Shown one piece after another: positions 6,673-7,934 of a stretch of DNA of 7,934 bases. The position numbers and the translations under genes were made by a program. The notes under the pieces are model-generated. The model made no database searches, was not told where the DNA came from, and saw nothing but the letters and a program-made list of their open reading frames with translations. How positions within the stretch are numbered: position 1 is the first letter of the stretch; the number at the start of each line of letters is the position of its first letter. Source of the DNA: Bacteriovoracaceae bacterium (GTDB lineage: Bacteria; Bdellovibrionota; Bacteriovoracia; Bacteriovoracales; Bacteriovoracaceae); NCBI GenBank assembly GCA_947440875.1, contig CANETG010000119.1, positions 1 through 7,934 on the forward strand. The letters run 5' to 3'.

Positions 6673-7282
6673 TGTTTTCATTTTAGGTGTCGCCGGCGGC
6701 TCGGGCTCCGGCAAAACCTATTTCGCCAAAGCTCTCACTGAAGCTCTCGGTGAGAAGGCGACGATCGTTTATCAGGATAATTTCTACATCGATCAGTCTC
6801 ATCGATTCGATCACGATGGGGGATCGGTTAATTTTGATCATCCGGAAAGTTTAGAACTCACTTTGCTCGCGAAGTGTTTGTCTGAGCTAAAATCGGGGAA
6901 ATCCACGGAAATTCCAGTCTATGATTTCAAGACCCACACTCGGCAGGGGACGACCCTCCGGGTGCCACCAACTAACATCATCATCGTCGATGGCATCCTT
7001 ATTTTCCATCCGGACTATCTCAGGAATCAGTTCGATGAAATGATCTTCTTTGATACGCCCGAATCGCTTCGTTTTGAGCGCCGTCTGGAAAGAGATGTGG
7101 TGGAACGAGGAAGGACTGTCGAGGGTGTGAAAGCGCAGTTTTTAAGGCAAGTGAAGCCCATGCACGATGAGTTCGTCGAACCATCGAAATTGCACGCTCA
7201 CACAATCATTAAAGATCTTGGTGATTACAAAGAGCACTTTGACCTTTATAAAAACCGACTCCTCCAGTTGTGTTCACAGTAG
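6647..7282 (+). CDS. udk: Uridine kinase
   Basis: A 211-aa P-loop kinase (GTG start) that phosphorylates uridine, and probably cytidine, to the 5'-monophosphate. Motifs in order: Walker A GGSGSGKT (17-24), YQDNFYID replacing the EDSYYKD-type segment, NFDHPESLE, PVYDFKTHTR, a Walker-B-like strand IIIVDGILIF, and ERDVVERGRTVEGVKAQF with VEPSKLHAHTII, the classical UDK lid and C-terminal signature. The length is typical. The start is chosen from AGGAG at 6636-6640 with a 6-nt gap; ATG at 6641 would add two residues but leaves no room for the ribosome. The gene overlaps upp by 26 nt out of frame. It supplies UMP from nucleosides, complementing upp, which supplies UMP from the free base. Confidence 0.93.
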   Translation: MTGSTRPNNVFILGVAGGSGSGKTYFAKALTEALGEKATIVYQDNFYIDQSHRFDHDGGSVNFDHPESLELTLLAKCLSELKSGKSTEIPVYDFKTHTRQGTTLRVPPTNIIIVDGILIFHPDYLRNQFDEMIFFDTPESLRFERRLERDVVERGRTVEGVKAQFLRQVKPMHDEFVEPSKLHAHTIIKDLGDYKEHFDLYKNRLLQLCSQ

Positions 7283-7357
7283 AAATCTCCAGAAATCATT
7301 AAGTGTTCATTTGCGCCGCTTCCCTATAAAAATGGTTTTAAGGGAAGGGGGAAAGCT
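7283..7357 (+). other. Intergenic region after udk
   Basis: Contains a TATAAA (7325-7330) with no convincing -35 element, and the hairpin listed separately. No intrinsic terminator with a T-tract follows udk, so operon transcripts may read into the small downstream gene. Confidence 0.4.
7319..7347 (+). repeat. Strong stem-loop upstream of the 54-codon gene
   Basis: CTTCCCT (7319-7325) pairs perfectly with AGGGAAG (7341-7347). Inside it, with one bulged A at 7326, TAAAA (7327-7331) pairs with TTTTA (7336-7340) around a 4-nt ATGG loop. The total is 12 base pairs. The 3' arm abuts the Shine-Dalgarno GGGGG (7347-7351). There is no T-tract after it, so it is not a standard terminator; a translational control element, an mRNA 3'-end protector for udk, or an operator over the TATAAA are possible. 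Confidence 0.55.
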
Positions 7358-7522
7358 ATGAACTCAGAGACTCAGGTCGTGGAAGAGGCAATCTGGAACG
7401 ATGATGTCGTGGCCGAAAACGATGCTCTTATCGAGGCCATCGAAAATGATATAGCCAGTACGAGGGCCCAGCTCCACCGCCTTTCAGAAACTGATGATGA
7501 GGACGACATCCTTTTCATGTAG
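7358..7522 (+). CDS. Small acidic protein of unknown function (54 aa)
   Basis: I do not recognise this protein. ATG at 7358 follows a strong purine-rich ribosome site (AAGGGGGA, 7345-7352) at 6 nt. The 54-aa product has 16 Asp/Glu against only two Arg and no Lys, so it is very acidic. Residues about 17-43 could form a helix (VVAENDALIEAIENDI then ASTRAQLHRL). The tail is an acidic cluster, ETDDEDD (44-50), closed by the hydrophobic ILFM. No signal peptide, Cys or known motif is present. Such small acidic proteins often bind a partner protein or mimic DNA; that is only a possibility here. It has the operon orientation but is separated from udk by 75 nt and a hairpin, so it may be independent. 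Confidence 0.6.
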   Translation: MNSETQVVEEAIWNDDVVAENDALIEAIENDIASTRAQLHRLSETDDEDDILFM

Positions 7523-7541
7523 TTTTCGCCTCGAGTGTCCC

Positions 7542-7570
7542 TTGTCAGGAATGCTGTTATCTCCTATGCT
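7542..7570 (+). promoter_or_regulatory. Sigma70-type promoter for the DUF1993 gene
   Basis: TTGTCA (7542-7547, 5 of 6 to consensus) is followed after 17 bp by TATGCT (7565-7570, 4 of 6). Transcription would start near 7577, leaving a leader of about 20 nt with AAAGGA at 7586-7591 and the ATG at 7597. Confidence 0.65.
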
Positions 7571-7596
7571 AATCGCATTCCAACCAAAGGATTTTT

Positions 7597-7934
7597 ATGT
7601 TTGAACAATTCACGCAATTCGCGAAAATGCTACACAACCTTTCTCTTCTTCTCGATAAAGCTCAGGCACAAGCTATAGCTAAGAAGTTTGAACCGGAAGT
7701 TCTTTTGAACTCTCGTTTGTCTCCGGATATGTTTTCACTCATGCGCCAAGTGCAAATTGCTTGTGATACAGCAAAACTCGCGACTGCTCGTCTAACTGGA
7801 AAAGAAGCTCCGAAAAATGAAGACACAGAAAAAACGATTCCGGAACTGAAGGCACGCATCGAGAGTACTCTCGGTTATGTCACGTCGATGAAAGAATCAG
7901 ATTTCGCTGACTGGGAAACAAGAACAATTTCTCA
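7597..7934 (+). CDS. DUF1993 family protein, 5' part (runs off window)
   Basis: 112 complete codons are visible with no stop before the window end. The ATG at 7597 follows AAAGGA (7586-7591) at 5 nt. The sequence matches the DUF1993 pattern: a start with a phenylalanine-rich helix and LHNLSLLLDKAQAQA (12-26), then VLLNSRLSPDMFSLMRQVQIACD (35-57), an AKLATARLTG helix (59-68), EDTEKTIPEL (75-84) and a further helix. The family, of about 170 residues, is predicted to be all-helical and resembles the DinB-like four-helix fold; its function is unknown. It appears to have its own promoter, so it is probably not part of the pyrimidine operon. No signal peptide is present, pointing to the cytoplasm. 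Confidence 0.8.
   Translation, partial: MFEQFTQFAKMLHNLSLLLDKAQAQAIAKKFEPEVLLNSRLSPDMFSLMRQVQIACDTAKLATARLTGKEAPKNEDTEKTIPELKARIESTLGYVTSMKESDFADWETRTIS

Noticed and set aside
6670..6674. TAATG at the upp stop as the start of udk
   Set aside because: The ATG at 6672 is out of the udk frame; udk reading is already open upstream of it.

Overview
The window is a gene-dense bacterial chromosome segment of moderate GC with strong Shine-Dalgarno sites and mostly short intergenic gaps. The gene content suggests a Gram-negative deltaproteobacterial or Bdellovibrionota-like organism. Pointers are an outer-membrane beta-barrel end, a type IV prepilin-like protein with a tail-fibre-like C-terminal module, and a DUF1993 protein. 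This placement is an inference from protein style, not a proof.

Layout. Positions 3-485 (+) hold the 3' end of a putative outer-membrane protein. A convergent two-gene unit on the minus strand (1965 down to 527) encodes a peptide deformylase that carries a signal peptide, then a prepilin-like protein; the two genes overlap as TAATG. A divergent control region (1966-2108) precedes a compact plus-strand operon at 2109-7282: methylmalonate/malonate-semialdehyde dehydrogenase (mmsA), URC1 (GTP cyclohydrolase II-like), URC4 (DUF1688), uracil phosphoribosyltransferase (upp) and uridine kinase (udk). Its junctions are +8 nt, a 4-nt ATGA overlap, +12 nt, and a probable 26-nt overlap. Downstream lie a hairpin, a 54-codon acidic orphan gene (7358-7522), a good sigma70-type promoter (7542-7570) and the 5' part of a DUF1993 gene that runs off the window.

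How the genes fit. The five-gene operon reads as a pyrimidine salvage-and-degradation module. Udk and Upp turn uridine and uracil into UMP. URC1 and URC4 are the two signature proteins of the URC uracil-catabolic route first genetically defined in the yeast Lachancea kluyveri, where UPRT is also required and a C3 product (3-hydroxypropionate) is released. The MMSDH-type dehydrogenase is well suited to oxidise a malonate-semialdehyde-level C3 product to acetyl-CoA and CO2, which would route uracil carbon into central metabolism. In an organism that consumes RNA this would be a carbon and nitrogen scavenging pathway. The linkage of mmsA to the URC pathway is the main hypothesis here. The second notable item is the apparently exported, catalytically intact peptide deformylase, because deformylation is normally cytoplasmic.
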